From Vagococcus entomophilus (GTDB lineage Bacteria; Bacillota; Bacilli; Lactobacillales; Vagococcaceae), in assembly GCF_003987595.1 (NCBI RefSeq), contig NZ_NGJZ01000002.1, forward strand, positions 124,001-188,000: a DNA stretch of 64,000 nt. Direction: 5' to 3'. How positions within the stretch are numbered: the first letter of the stretch is position 1; each line of letters starts with the position of its first letter. A model generated the notes under the pieces. It saw only the letters and a program-made list of their open reading frames with translations. It did not search any database and was not told where the DNA came from. A program made the translations under genes and the position numbers. Positions 37,182 to 46,984 of this stretch are shown one piece after another.

Positions 37182-38435
37182 GTGAAATTTGTTCATACTG
37201 CAGACCTACATTTAGAAAGACCGTTTGCTGGAGTAGGTAATATGCCGATAGAGGTTTTAGAAAAATTACAATACAAAGATCAACACATGCTAGAGGCCAT
37301 CATCAATTATGCCCTTAAAGAACAGGTTGATTTTGTGTTATTCTCAGGAGATACGTTTCACCAACCGCATGTGACGATTAAGATGCAAGCTTTTTTTATG
37401 CAACAGCTAACGCGGCTAGATGAACAAAATATTCCGGTTGTCCTTATATTCGGTAATCATGATTACTATGCTTCTGAGCGTTACTGGTTTTCTTTTCCAA
37501 AAAATGTTTATCTATTTGATTCAGAGCAAGTCCAAACCCTTGTATTGGAAACAAAAACAAAAGAAAAAGTTGCACTAACAGGGTTTTCTTATGAAAATCG
37601 TTGGATCCAAGCAGCCAAAATCCAAGAGTTTCCAGTTCGCTCAAGAGAAATTGACTATCAGATTGGCTTATATCATGGACAAATTCGTGGCGGAGATCAA
37701 AAGGAACACTATGCGCCTTTTTCAGTGGCAGAGTTAAAAGAAAAAGGATATGATTACTGGGCACTTGGGCATATTCATCAGCCCATGGTCCTTTCAAAAA
37801 GCCCATTAAGCATTTATCCAGGTACTCCAATGGGACATACAAAAAAAGAGCAAGCGCTTCGTGGTGTTGTTCTTGTTGAGATACAAAAAGAGCATACCCG
37901 CTATCGGTGGCAAGCAGTCACAGATATTGCGTTTGAGCAGGTGGAGTTGGAGCTAAAAGAAGTAGATACACCTAAGCAAATTATCTCTGCCATTCAAGAA
38001 AAAATGTCCGCACATAGCTTATCTGTGTCCGATTCTTTTCAATTTGTGACGCTTAAACTTCGCATAGGGGGCGAGCTTTCACAAGAAATCCAAAATGAAA
38101 TTGAAACACCTGAATTTCTCTCTCATATTCAGCAAATTATTTTTAGAATGACAGGTGAAACAATCTGGCTTACAGAGATTCGATGTGAATGGCAGCAACA
38201 AGAAGGAGACAGTCTGTTGCCAATAGTTTTTTCAAGCGAAGATTTTAAACAGATTATAGATAAATATGAAAAACAAGCTTTCTTTGAAGAACTCATGGCA
38301 CCTTTGTACCAGCAACCTATCTTGCGTGACTTATTAGCATGTGATGAGGCGAGCAGAAGTGAAATTGCGAATGAGGCAATTGAGCAAGTTAAACAACAAT
38401 TAGGTATGGGAGTGAAGAAAACAGATGGAAATTAA
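37182..38435 (+). CDS. yhaO: SbcD-like DNA metallophosphoesterase YhaO
   Basis: 417 residues. Mre11/SbcD-type calcineurin phosphoesterase with metal motifs HTADLHLERPF (5-15), FSGDTFHQPHV, GNHDYYAS and ALGHIHQPM. It probably nicks or trims DNA together with the ATPase encoded next. GTG start after AGGAGGAG (about 37169). It overlaps yhaN by 11 bases (38425-38435), which means coupled synthesis of the pair. Confidence 0.9.
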   Translation: MKFVHTADLHLERPFAGVGNMPIEVLEKLQYKDQHMLEAIINYALKEQVDFVLFSGDTFHQPHVTIKMQAFFMQQLTRLDEQNIPVVLIFGNHDYYASERYWFSFPKNVYLFDSEQVQTLVLETKTKEKVALTGFSYENRWIQAAKIQEFPVRSREIDYQIGLYHGQIRGGDQKEHYAPFSVAELKEKGYDYWALGHIHQPMVLSKSPLSIYPGTPMGHTKKEQALRGVVLVEIQKEHTRYRWQAVTDIAFEQVELELKEVDTPKQIISAIQEKMSAHSLSVSDSFQFVTLKLRIGGELSQEIQNEIETPEFLSHIQQIIFRMTGETIWLTEIRCEWQQQEGDSLLPIVFSSEDFKQIIDKYEKQAFFEELMAPLYQQPILRDLLACDEASRSEIANEAIEQVKQQLGMGVKKTDGN

Positions 38436-41118
38436 AGAAATCCAAATTTCTGGTTTTGGAAAATGGAGTCATCAGCTGTTTTCTGTGGAGCAAACTTTTC
38501 ACTTGTTTTGTGGAGCAAATGAATCAGGAAAATCCACTTTATATCAATTTATTCGAACGATGCTGTTTGGGTTTTCTAGAAAAAGAGTGAATCAACGTAA
38601 CTTTGAACCAAAAGATTCCAGTCTTTTCGGAGGGAAGATGGTACTAGAACATGAGGTCTACGGAAAGGTAATCATAGAAAGATTTAAATCTGTTCAAAAT
38701 GGGAAAGCAACCCTTTACTTGGCAGATGGTCAAATGGGAGATGAAGCATTATTAAAGAAATTATTGTTCCCACTAACCGAAGCGTTATTTGATGAGATTT
38801 TTAGTTTTCGTCCGGAGGATTTGTTCCAAGTTCAGGGATTGCAAGAAGAAAAATTACAAGAATTATTAGTAGCGATTGGTCTAACGGGTAGTAAAAAAAT
38901 AATGAGCTTGCGCAATCAGTATAATCAAGAAACCCAAAATTTGTATAAGCCAAATGGGAAAAATCCAGTGATTAATCAAAAAATCCAAGAATATCAAGTG
39001 TTACAAGAAACCATTAGACAAAAAGAGAGCCAAGAAAAAGAGTACCAAACCCTACTCAGTACGATAAAACAAGTAGAGGAAACCCAAACTTTTATTCAAG
39101 AGGAACGGAAAATATGCACACAAAAAAATCGGATTTTGGCAGAGAAAATCCAAAAATGGCCTCTCTATGAAGAATGGTTAGAGAAGAAGCAAGTAGTACG
39201 GCATCAACCTGTGGGATTGGTGTCAACTAAAATTCAGCAATTAGAACAGGCTTATCAAGAAGAACAATACCTGTCACAAGAAGAACGTAGATTGATTGAA
39301 GCAGAAACACACTCAGAAAAGCCGATGAGTACGAGCTATCTTTTTTACAGACAACATGAAGAAGCCTGTCAAGCACTACTCGCACAGCAACCTAAAGTCA
39401 CAGAAGCACTTTCAAAAAAAAGAATCTATGAAAAACAGCAAAATGAACAAGTAGAACTGACGCAAACTCTTGCGCATCAGTATCAATGGCCAGAACGGTG
39501 GCATCCAGATTTGATGATTGAGCCTAAAGACATTGGACTGATGGAACAAATCATGGTCGAACAGGAGCAGATTCAGCAGCAAAAGCAACAGCATGAAGAA
39601 AAGGTGGCAGAAATTGGCCAACAGGTGCAGCAATTAGAATACGAAGTACAGCAATTGGAACAAGAGCAAAATCAGCACAGATTAATAGACAGCCCGGTTT
39701 TTGTGGCAATCGGAGCTGGGGGTGGACTTTTAGCTATTGGGCTTTATTCTTTAGTGATGCACGTATTCATGCTTTTAATTTTAGGAGTCTTACTCTTTAT
39801 CGGCGGTGGCTACGCTTTTTATGGCTCTAAAAAGCAAAAGCAACGCGATAAAGAGTTGAAAGCAAAGTGGCAACAAAAACTTGGTGAGATGGACTGGATG
39901 AAAGCGCAGGAAGAAAAAGCGAAAATAGACTATCAAAAAGTGGAAAAAAGCGCTCAGTTCAATCAGCAAAAACTAGCGGCAATTAATCGGCGGTATCAAG
40001 TTAATTTGAATGGGGAAAATAACTGGCAAGTAGTGCTTGCCCAAAGAAGTAGATGGCAACATGCATGGCAAGTAATTCAGGACTTAACAGCTCAGACTGA
40101 ATCTTGTCAAAGAATACTTGAACAGTACCGGGAAAATGTCGCTTTTTTAGCAGAGTGGCTACCCATTACGACGCTTGATGATGCACAGCTATTGGAGCAG
40201 GTACAAAAGTTCATTCAAGAAAAAATGCGTGAACATTTAACTATGAGTGAGCATCAAACTGCACTACAAGTCACCCAATCACTTAAAAATATTCAAAATC
40301 GTAGAAAAGAGCTAAGCGCTTCCTTGCAACAATTACTAAAAGAAGCAGGACTAAGGCAGATTAGTCAAATTCCCGAGTTTCTCCAAAATTCACAAAGTAG
40401 TCTGAAAATGCGTGAGAGAATGCACACGTTAGAAATTTTGCTGACTCCAGTATTTGATTTAGCTAAAGTAGAAGAAAAAGCAGAAGTAAGGTACAACCAT
40501 GAAGAAGAACTGCGCAAACAAGAGATATTAAGGCAGGATTTTGAGGGAAATCTCCAACAATTACAAGCCTTGTATTACCAAAAGCAACAAATGGAGCAAG
40601 ATGGGAGTCTTACTCAGCTTTATCAAAAACAAGAGATGCTAAAAAATGAATTAGAGAGACATGTACAACGATGGGAAAAATCTAAACTATCCGAAACATT
40701 TATTCAAGAGATCTTTGAACAGTTATCCACTCAAAAATTTGAGCTTCTCTTAAAACAAGTTTCCGAGTATTTTGCGTATTTTACTTTAGGGGAGTACAAC
40801 AAGTGTTTGTTTGAAAAAGAACAAGTTGAAGTCGAAAGAAAAGATGGACAACGATTTCTACTGAAAGACTTATCCACGGGTACACGCAACCAACTCTATT
40901 TAGCCTTTCGACTGGGCTTTATTAGGATGCATCTGCAAGAATGTAGATTTCCTGTTATAATAGATGATGGTTGGGTACATTATGATCAAAAGCGCAAACA
41001 AGCTTTTTTTGATGTACTAGTAGGATTGAGTCAAGAGACACAAGTTATTTGTTTTTCATCAGATAAAGAGATAGTACAGTATACTCAAAAACATCATTTT
41101 TGTCTAACTGAGCTATAG
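38425..41118 (+). CDS. yhaN: SbcC/Rad50-like ATPase YhaN
   Basis: 897 residues. The N-terminal ATPase half has Walker A GANESGKSTL (about 31-40). Two long coiled-coil regions rich in Gln/Glu flank a pair of membrane helices at about 425-468 (FVAIGAGGGLLAIGLYSL and following). The C-terminal ATPase half has the signature STGTRNQLYLAFRLGF and Walker B VIIDDGWVHYD. The membrane hairpin in the middle of an SMC-like protein is the known YhaN feature. It should work with YhaO at the membrane in DNA processing. An unusually Gln-rich linker is visible around residues 370-420. Confidence 0.88.
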   Translation: MEIKEIQISGFGKWSHQLFSVEQTFHLFCGANESGKSTLYQFIRTMLFGFSRKRVNQRNFEPKDSSLFGGKMVLEHEVYGKVIIERFKSVQNGKATLYLADGQMGDEALLKKLLFPLTEALFDEIFSFRPEDLFQVQGLQEEKLQELLVAIGLTGSKKIMSLRNQYNQETQNLYKPNGKNPVINQKIQEYQVLQETIRQKESQEKEYQTLLSTIKQVEETQTFIQEERKICTQKNRILAEKIQKWPLYEEWLEKKQVVRHQPVGLVSTKIQQLEQAYQEEQYLSQEERRLIEAETHSEKPMSTSYLFYRQHEEACQALLAQQPKVTEALSKKRIYEKQQNEQVELTQTLAHQYQWPERWHPDLMIEPKDIGLMEQIMVEQEQIQQQKQQHEEKVAEIGQQVQQLEYEVQQLEQEQNQHRLIDSPVFVAIGAGGGLLAIGLYSLVMHVFMLLILGVLLFIGGGYAFYGSKKQKQRDKELKAKWQQKLGEMDWMKAQEEKAKIDYQKVEKSAQFNQQKLAAINRRYQVNLNGENNWQVVLAQRSRWQHAWQVIQDLTAQTESCQRILEQYRENVAFLAEWLPITTLDDAQLLEQVQKFIQEKMREHLTMSEHQTALQVTQSLKNIQNRRKELSASLQQLLKEAGLRQISQIPEFLQNSQSSLKMRERMHTLEILLTPVFDLAKVEEKAEVRYNHEEELRKQEILRQDFEGNLQQLQALYYQKQQMEQDGSLTQLYQKQEMLKNELERHVQRWEKSKLSETFIQEIFEQLSTQKFELLLKQVSEYFAYFTLGEYNKCLFEKEQVEVERKDGQRFLLKDLSTGTRNQLYLAFRLGFIRMHLQECRFPVIIDDGWVHYDQKRKQAFFDVLVGLSQETQVICFSSDKEIVQYTQKHHFCLTEL

Positions 41119-41130
41119 GGAGGGGCACAT

Positions 41131-42072
41131 ATGAAAAAAATAAAAGAAGTCGCAACAGATGAAATTTTTGATGCATTTTTACTCATCAAACAGGCTGATG
41201 TTCGTGTAGCGAAAAATGGAAAAAAGTTCATAGCTTTTACTTTTCAAGATAACTCAGGATCAATTGATGGCAAATATTGGGATGCTTCTGAGGAGGAAAT
41301 CAGTCGTTTCACTGCTGGAAAAGTTGTCTTTTTAAATGGGAAGAGAGAGCTATACCAAGGAAGGCCACAAGTTAAAATCTTACATTTGCGACTTACGCAA
41401 GAAGATGAACCGAGTTCTCCAGAGCTGTTTATGACGCGCGCACCTCTAACAAAAGATGCAATGATGGAAGAGATAAATCAAGTATTGTTTGAAATTACTC
41501 AAGCACACTGGCAACGGATTGTACGTCATATTTTAAATCAGTATCAAAAAGAATTTTTTGAGTATCCGGCTGCTAAAAGAAATCATCACGCTTTTGCAGG
41601 AGGCCTTGCCTACCATACGCTTACTATGATGCGGATTGCTAAGTCTATGTGTAGTATTTATCCTGAAATTAATGCCTCACTATTGTACGCGGGAGTGATT
41701 TTACATGATATTGGCAAGGTCATAGAGCTCTCCGGTGCGGTGACGACGGAGTATACACTTGAAGGCAATTTGCTTGGTCATCTTGTGATTGTAGATGAGG
41801 AAATTACCAAAGCTTGTCAAACGCTTAAAATTGATGACCATGAAGAAGATGTCTTATTATTAAAACACATGGTACTTTCACATCATGGGTTATTAGAGTA
41901 TGGGTCTCCAGTTCGACCTAAAGTAATGGAAGCAGAGATTTTACATCAGATTGATAATATGGATGCTTCAATTCAAATGATGTTAGGCGCACTTGATCAA
42001 GTAAAACCAGGTGAGTACACGGAGCGTATCTTTGGTTTGGATAATCGCAATTTTTATCGTCCGCTAGATTAA
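41131..42072 (+). CDS. yhaM: 3'-5' exoribonuclease YhaM
   Basis: 313 residues: N-terminal OB-fold nucleic-acid-binding domain (about 10-95) and HD phosphohydrolase domain with metal residues in HHAFAGGLAYHTLTM, ILHDIGKVIEL and MVLSHHGLLEYGSP. YhaM trims RNA 3' ends and can act on DNA. GGGAGGGG ribosome site, 12 bases after yhaN, completing the yhaO-yhaN-yhaM operon. Length equals B. subtilis YhaM. Confidence 0.95.
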   Translation: MKKIKEVATDEIFDAFLLIKQADVRVAKNGKKFIAFTFQDNSGSIDGKYWDASEEEISRFTAGKVVFLNGKRELYQGRPQVKILHLRLTQEDEPSSPELFMTRAPLTKDAMMEEINQVLFEITQAHWQRIVRHILNQYQKEFFEYPAAKRNHHAFAGGLAYHTLTMMRIAKSMCSIYPEINASLLYAGVILHDIGKVIELSGAVTTEYTLEGNLLGHLVIVDEEITKACQTLKIDDHEEDVLLLKHMVLSHHGLLEYGSPVRPKVMEAEILHQIDNMDASIQMMLGALDQVKPGEYTERIFGLDNRNFYRPLD

Positions 42073-42613
42073 GTAACGTAGGCTATGAGAGTCTAGCTGC
42101 TGAAAACTGAGCTTAGAGTATGGAACGATCTGATTTTTATGGGTCATAATCAAAAAAGCTTTGTTAGGCTGTAAATCTCCGGTTTTTTATCGGTGTTTTA
42201 TATCTCTAACAAAGCTTTTGTTTGTATAAAAATTGTATCACTCGCATCAATCTGGCAATAGTTAAGAAAGGATTTTCTGGTTCGCTATTTAAATGAATGA
42301 TACTAGCTAGGTATTTGTTTTGTAAAAAAATGTAAAGTTTCCATCTTTAGCGATTGATTGGTTATGTTAGGTACGGGTAACAGCAAGCTTCAGTCAAAAA
42401 TTAAAGGCTTCTGTTGGAGCCTTGGATAAATGTATTTTATTATAATTGATAAAATAAAATGGTTAAAAGCGGTAAGTTTAGAAGGGGACTTTTTAGTTTA
42501 ATATAGAATTTTTTTGAGGTCTAGATTTTGGGAAAATGAAGGAGACAGAAAAAGGCAAAGACGATAAAAAATAGCGAGCTGCAAGAAGCAGCAAATTTTT
42601 TTATTTATATCAA
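42073..42613. other. Gene-free gap with a long inverted repeat
   Basis: No open frame that I believe. A 14-bp perfect inverted repeat (42154-42167 with 42206-42219) encloses 38 bases that contain a smaller hairpin; it ends in a TTTTGTTTG tract and may terminate yhaM. The rest is AT-rich with no recognised site. Confidence 0.5.
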
Positions 42614-42649
42614 AAAAAAAACTGTGAGAATTGATTCTCACAGTTTTTT
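42614..42649 (-). terminator. Terminator of prsA
   Basis: Perfect stem with A and T arms (ACTGTGAGAA 42621-42630 with 42635-42644, extended by the A/T arms), loop TTGA; works on both strands, next to the prsA stop. Confidence 0.9.
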
Positions 42650-42658
42650 GTAGCGAAT

Positions 42659-43663
42659 TTATTTAGAAGTTGAAGAAGTTTCAGAGCTAGAGTCTGCACT
42701 TGAAGAAGTAGTTGTTGAAGAGCTTGACGTACTTGATTTTGCTTTGCTACTTGAAGAGCTACTTGTTGATAAGAAGCTAGACAGAACAGATTTTAAATCA
42801 TCATCTTTAATCTCAACGTCGGCTTTTTTCAACTCTTTTGTAATAACTTCTTGTTGGAATGTACTATCGCTAGCTTTGGTATCAGTAACGATTTTTTTCA
42901 AAGTTTTTTTATAAGGAGTCATGCTGTTTCCTTTGTCTTTGTTTTTCGTCATTTTCACAATATAATAAGAAGTAGTGGTAGTGTAGGTGCTTGAATCAGT
43001 GGTAGATACAGTCACTACGTCTGATACTTCACCATCTTTTAATTTGTAAGCAGCAGTTTGAACATCTGCCGGCACACTTGTGCTTGTTGAATCAAATGTT
43101 ACTTTTCCGCCATCTGCTTTTGTTGAAGTGTCGGTAGATTTTTCTTTTGCAATTTTAGTGAAATCGCCACCTGCTTTGATGTCTTTTAAGATTGCATCCG
43201 CATCTTCTTTTGAGCTGGCAGTGATAATTTGGGCAGAGACTTCTGGGTGGTAGCTAGCCCACGCACTTTTTAGGTCTGCATCTGAGACTTTAATATGAGC
43301 TTTTACCATTGCTTGGAAAGCAAGGGTTTGTCTAATTTGTTTTTTTAGAGAAGATTTAGTGTAGCCGTACTGTTTTAAAGCAGCGTCAAAAGAACTTCCC
43401 ATACTTTTTTTCGTAGCGTTGTATTGAGCAGTTACCTCTTTGTCCGTCACTTTGTCACCATAGCCGTTTTCAGCTACTTTATAGATTACTAAGTTTTGAA
43501 GAGTTTGCTCACTCGTCGTACTTTTTTTGATTTCGTTATAATAATCTTCTTGAGTGATGCTGCCACCTTTCATACTTACTAAATCTTTGCTACTAGAACA
43601 AGCAGCTAGTGTGAACACGCCAAGTAGAGTAACTGTAGCGAGTAAAATCTTGTTTTTTTTCAT
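42659..43663 (-). CDS. prsA: PrsA-type foldase lipoprotein (parvulin)
   Basis: 334 residues. Lipobox LAAC (Cys22), N-terminal chaperone region, parvulin-type PpiC domain (about 135-240; SAQIITASSKEDADAILKDIKAGGDFTKIAKEKSTD), and a Ser/Thr-rich low-complexity tail from about 290. It folds exported proteins at the outer face of the membrane, and the surface proteins in this window are likely clients. RBS GGAAGTG. Monocistronic. The long Ser-rich tail is typical of enterococcal exported proteins. Confidence 0.95.
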   Translation of the reverse strand: MKKNKILLATVTLLGVFTLAACSSSKDLVSMKGGSITQEDYYNEIKKSTTSEQTLQNLVIYKVAENGYGDKVTDKEVTAQYNATKKSMGSSFDAALKQYGYTKSSLKKQIRQTLAFQAMVKAHIKVSDADLKSAWASYHPEVSAQIITASSKEDADAILKDIKAGGDFTKIAKEKSTDTSTKADGGKVTFDSTSTSVPADVQTAAYKLKDGEVSDVVTVSTTDSSTYTTTTSYYIVKMTKNKDKGNSMTPYKKTLKKIVTDTKASDSTFQQEVITKELKKADVEIKDDDLKSVLSSFLSTSSSSSSKAKSSTSSSSTTTSSSADSSSETSSTSK

Positions 43664-43959
43664 TAGTGCACTTCCATTTCTGCGTAATTATTGCGGGGGA
43701 AACCCCCTCATGATATTTACTATACCATAATCATATCAAGATAAAAATGTAAATTTTCGACTTTTAAAGTAAAATCAAAAAAATCATAAATACCAAAAAA
43801 AAAATTCAAAAAAAGTTCATATTTTTGGGAGAAATCAGTTGAAATTACCAAAGGAAGCTGAGGCAAAAGCGTGTAACTCCGAGAAATTAGTTGGAATGCA
43901 TGAAAATTCCTCTTCAAATTTGGGTTCATTTCAGCTCTCAAAGCTTGTTTAGATACTAA
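43664..43959. other. Gap upstream of prsA with no recognised gene
   Basis: About 300 AT-rich bases holding the prsA upstream region. A short minus-strand frame at 43720-43941 has no ribosome site or family likeness. I see no clear promoter or operator. Confidence 0.5.
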
Positions 43960-44006
43960 GAGCCTGGAACATAATTTTTGATTTATGTCTCAGGCTCAAA
44001 AAAATA
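43960..44006 (-). terminator. Terminator after the ytxH-like gene
   Basis: A 15-position stem (43960-43974 with 43983-43997) with core GAGCCTG-ACATAA and A6 on the plus strand, so T6 on the minus strand. Sister of the terminator at 7551. Confidence 0.85.
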
Positions 44007-44345
44007 TTATTCTTCTATTGTTAAATCTTGCTTGATTTTTTCGCTTTGACGTTGAATTGCCTTGATGCGAGGTGTTGCTTGAAACTGAAAATCAGCAAGG
44101 CTTTTATTCGTTTCTTCTTTAAAAGTCGGGAGTAGTTCCTGGCTTGTTTGTTTTAAATGAACGAGTGATTCTTGGAAGTTTTTTAGACTGGCATCTAAAT
44201 CTTTTGTTGTTTGGGTTGCATCATCGAGGTTTCTGGCTAGTTTTTGCCGGGTTGCATTTCCGCTACGTGGAGCAAACAAAAGTCCAATACTACCGCCGAC
44301 TGTTGCACCAAGTATCAGCCCTTTTACAAATCTACCTAGACTCAT
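44007..44345 (-). CDS. YtxH-domain membrane-associated protein
   Basis: 112 residues with the YtxH signature at the N-terminus: one Gly-rich hydrophobic helix (VKGLILGATVGGSIGLLFAPRSG) followed by a long amphipathic helical tail (NLDDATQTTKDLDASLKNFQESL). A small envelope-stress-associated family of unknown mechanism. Its start overlaps the end of the HIT gene by 4 bases, so they form one operon. Confidence 0.85.
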   Translation of the reverse strand: MSLGRFVKGLILGATVGGSIGLLFAPRSGNATRQKLARNLDDATQTTKDLDASLKNFQESLVHLKQTSQELLPTFKEETNKSLADFQFQATPRIKAIQRQSEKIKQDLTIEE

Positions 44346-44770
44346 TTTTCTACCTCCTTGTGGATGGCATGGGCAATTTGTTCCATATCTTCTGGTGTAT
44401 AGCGAGCACTGTTATCAGTAAAGCTCATTTTAAAGCCATCTTTTTTGCTGTAACGCGGGATAAGATGAACATGAGAATAAAAGACAGATTGGTAGGCAAG
44501 TTCTCTATTGTTATTGACAATATTTAGTCCTTCCATATCTGGAAAAGCTTTCTCCATTGCACGGGAAATTTTAGGGATACGTGAAAATAAATCAGCCGCT
44601 GTTTGAGCATCGTATTCAAAAATATTTGTTACTTGTTTTTTGGGAATGACAAGTGTGTGTCCTTTGGTTGCTTGGGTAATGTCTAGAAAAGCGTAAACTT
44701 TATCATCTTCATATACGCAAAAACTTGGAATTTCTTTTCGCAAAATTTTGTTAAAAACGGTATCTTCCAT
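44342..44770 (-). CDS. hit: HIT-family nucleotide hydrolase
   Basis: About 142 residues from MEDTVFNKIL; an in-frame start 15 bases earlier is possible. Histidine-triad nucleotide hydrolase or transferase fold (FCVYEDDKVYAFLDI, ATKGHTLVIPKKQVTNIFE). The triad reads YSHVHLIPRY: the middle, catalytic His100 and His102 are present, but the first histidine of the triad is Tyr98 (TAT at 44477-44479, minus strand). In HIT proteins of related bacteria I would expect His there. Upstream partner of ytxH, divergent from ecsA. Confidence 0.9.
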   Translation of the reverse strand: MEDTVFNKILRKEIPSFCVYEDDKVYAFLDITQATKGHTLVIPKKQVTNIFEYDAQTAADLFSRIPKISRAMEKAFPDMEGLNIVNNNRELAYQSVFYSHVHLIPRYSKKDGFKMSFTDNSARYTPEDMEQIAHAIHKEVEK

Positions 44771-44869
44771 TATAAAGCACCTCACATTTTTCTTTCACTT
44801 TACCATAACTATCTGTCATTTGAAAAGTTATTCCTGTTAGAATGAAGTAAAATTTACACGAGATTATGC

Positions 44870-44875
44870 TATAAT
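44870..44875 (+). promoter_or_regulatory. Extended -10 promoter of ecsAB
   Basis: TGCTATAAT (44867-44875) is an extended -10 element 32 bases ahead of ecsA. No good -35 is seen at normal spacing, as is common with extended -10 promoters. Confidence 0.55.
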
Positions 44876-44906
44876 CTGTATATGAGAAAAATGGAGGGAT
44901 TTAAAA

Positions 44907-45647
44907 ATGAGCTTATCAATTAAAAATCTAACAGGTGGCTACGGTCCAGTTCCTGTTTTAAAAGATATTAGTTTTGAGATTAATCAAGGAGAACTTGTTG
45001 GATTAATCGGGTTAAATGGTGCAGGAAAAAGTACAACTATTAAAAATATTATTGGTTTGCTTACGCCACAAAAAGGGTCAATTAAGCTGGACGAAAAAAC
45101 CTTAAAGGCAGCTCCAGAAGCTTACCGGAAAAAAATTGGCTATATCCCGGAAACCCCTTCGTTATATGAAGAGCTAACGCTCAAAGAGCATATTGAAATT
45201 ACGGCAATGGCGTACGATATTCCGATGGATCAGGCAATGGAACGAGCCGCTATTTTGCTAAAAACTTTTCGGTTAGAAAAAAGATTGGATTGGTTCCCAG
45301 CAAACTTTTCAAAAGGAATGAAGCAAAAGGTCATGGTATTGTGTGCTTTTTTAATTGAACCAAGCTTGTATATTATTGACGAACCCTTCTTAGGATTGGA
45401 TCCACTGGCAATCCACGCTTTGCTTGAGTTGATGGATGAAATGAAAAAACAAGGAGCAGCGATCTTGATGTCGACGCACATATTAGCAACAGCCGAGAAA
45501 TATTGTGATCGTTTCATTGTACTTCATGAAGGAAAAATTCGTGCGCAGGGAACTATGGGAGAATTAAGAGAAGAATTTCAGTTGCCAAATGCATCACTTG
45601 ATGAAATTTATGTGGCATTGACTCAGGAAGAAGGCTCGTCTGTATGA
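44907..45647 (+). CDS. ecsA: ABC transporter ATP-binding protein EcsA
   Basis: 246 residues, ABC ATPase with Walker A GLNGAGKST (about 36-44), signature FSKGMKQK (a normal EcsA variant of LSGGQ), Walker B SLYIIDEPFLGLDP and switch His in STHI. With EcsB it forms a transporter that in Bacillus and enterococci affects secretion, regulated membrane proteolysis and pheromone-type peptides; the cargo is not proven. AATGGAGGG ribosome site. Overlaps ecsB by ATGA. Confidence 0.95.
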   Translation: MSLSIKNLTGGYGPVPVLKDISFEINQGELVGLIGLNGAGKSTTIKNIIGLLTPQKGSIKLDEKTLKAAPEAYRKKIGYIPETPSLYEELTLKEHIEITAMAYDIPMDQAMERAAILLKTFRLEKRLDWFPANFSKGMKQKVMVLCAFLIEPSLYIIDEPFLGLDPLAIHALLELMDEMKKQGAAILMSTHILATAEKYCDRFIVLHEGKIRAQGTMGELREEFQLPNASLDEIYVALTQEEGSSV

Positions 45648-46882
45648 TGGTTGAATTGTATAAAAAAAGAATGGCCATTTATCAAAAAAAAATGTTGCGC
45701 TATATGAAATATGTCTTTAATGACCATTTTGTTTTGGTTGGAATGTTTTTGCTAGGTGGGGCGGCTTATTATTACTCAGAAATTTTAAAAACCTTAACTC
45801 CCGCATCGATAGTTGGTCGCTTGGTCGCTTTTGGCGGATTGTTTTTTGTGCTTTTTTTTGGCAAGGTTGCAACTCTCGTAGAAGAGGCCGACCAGCAGTT
45901 TTTATTGCCAAAAGAAAAACAAATGCGACACTATATCGCACAAGCACAAAAACATACTCTTGGGACTGTAGCACCAATATTAGCGTTAATTGTAGGAGTC
46001 ATTGTGCCTTTAATCGTTGCAACTGGAAATCACGAGGAAAGACCAATAGAAACTTACTTAGTATTTTTAGGTATGATCTTCTGTTTAAAGTTTGGAAATG
46101 TTAGCTTACAAACCTTATCTTTTTTCCAATCAAATGATCAGTTAAAGCAAAGAAGTCATTTTTTTTGGTATGGAATTAGTCTACTATGTATTGGGCTTAG
46201 TATCTGGGTTAATAGTTGGTGTGGCGCTATCCTTGCTATGATTGTTGCTATCTTGCTTAAACAAGCAGAAAAAAAGACCATAAAGACAAATATGTTAGAT
46301 TGGCACGTAATGATTGAGTTGGAGAAAAAAAGAATTCATGGGATTTACCGTTTTATCCACCTATTTACAGATGTACCTGGGATGGAGGTTAGTGCCAAGC
46401 GTCGAAAATGGTTGGATCCCTTAGTCAAGAAAATCTCTAAAGAACAGTCACATACGTTTGAATATTTGTTTGCGCGTAGCTTTCTTCGGACGACTAGCTA
46501 TAGTGGACTGTATGTGCGTTTGGTAGTCTTGACAAGTGTGATGTTGTTCTTTTTGAAAGATAGTTGGTTTGTATTTGGTGTCTCTTTACTGTTTCTGTAT
46601 TTGATTGGGTTTCAACTAATTCCAATATATGCTCAGTTTGATTATATGCTGATGGTACGTCTTTATCCGATTGATGCACTGCAGAAGACCCAAGCTGTGC
46701 AAAAACTAATTGGAAAGCTTTTAATTTTAGCAGGGAGTATCTTTTGGCTCGTTTCAGTTGTTTCACTAGCTAACTGGCAAAATAGTTTCTACTTACTGGT
46801 GGCTATTTGTGTTGAGATTTTTCTATTTATCAGGTGGTATTTGCCACAACGACTAAAAAAAATGCATCAATCTACTTCGTAA
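45644..46882 (+). CDS. ecsB: ABC transporter permease EcsB
   Basis: 412-residue membrane protein with about eight to nine helices in paired groups and the EcsB pattern (the middle block FARSFLRTTSYSGLYVRLVVLT and the soluble MLDWHVMIELEKKRIHGIYRFIHLF). Partner of EcsA, translated from an overlapping start. Ends in a short basic tail (PQRLKKMHQ). Confidence 0.9.
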   Translation: MMVELYKKRMAIYQKKMLRYMKYVFNDHFVLVGMFLLGGAAYYYSEILKTLTPASIVGRLVAFGGLFFVLFFGKVATLVEEADQQFLLPKEKQMRHYIAQAQKHTLGTVAPILALIVGVIVPLIVATGNHEERPIETYLVFLGMIFCLKFGNVSLQTLSFFQSNDQLKQRSHFFWYGISLLCIGLSIWVNSWCGAILAMIVAILLKQAEKKTIKTNMLDWHVMIELEKKRIHGIYRFIHLFTDVPGMEVSAKRRKWLDPLVKKISKEQSHTFEYLFARSFLRTTSYSGLYVRLVVLTSVMLFFLKDSWFVFGVSLLFLYLIGFQLIPIYAQFDYMLMVRLYPIDALQKTQAVQKLIGKLLILAGSIFWLVSVVSLANWQNSFYLLVAICVEIFLFIRWYLPQRLKKMHQSTS

Positions 46883-46984
46883 TGTGATAGAATAGTAGGA
46901 CAGATACTTGATGGTGCAAAAACAGAGAGTTAAAATAAATGTGGATGTGTACAATCTAAATCGGATGGAGAAAGTGGGGTATTT

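Noticed and set aside
43720..43941. Minus-strand 73-residue open frame upstream of prsA
   Set aside because: No ribosome site, no recognisable domain and unusual composition; probably chance in AT-rich DNA.
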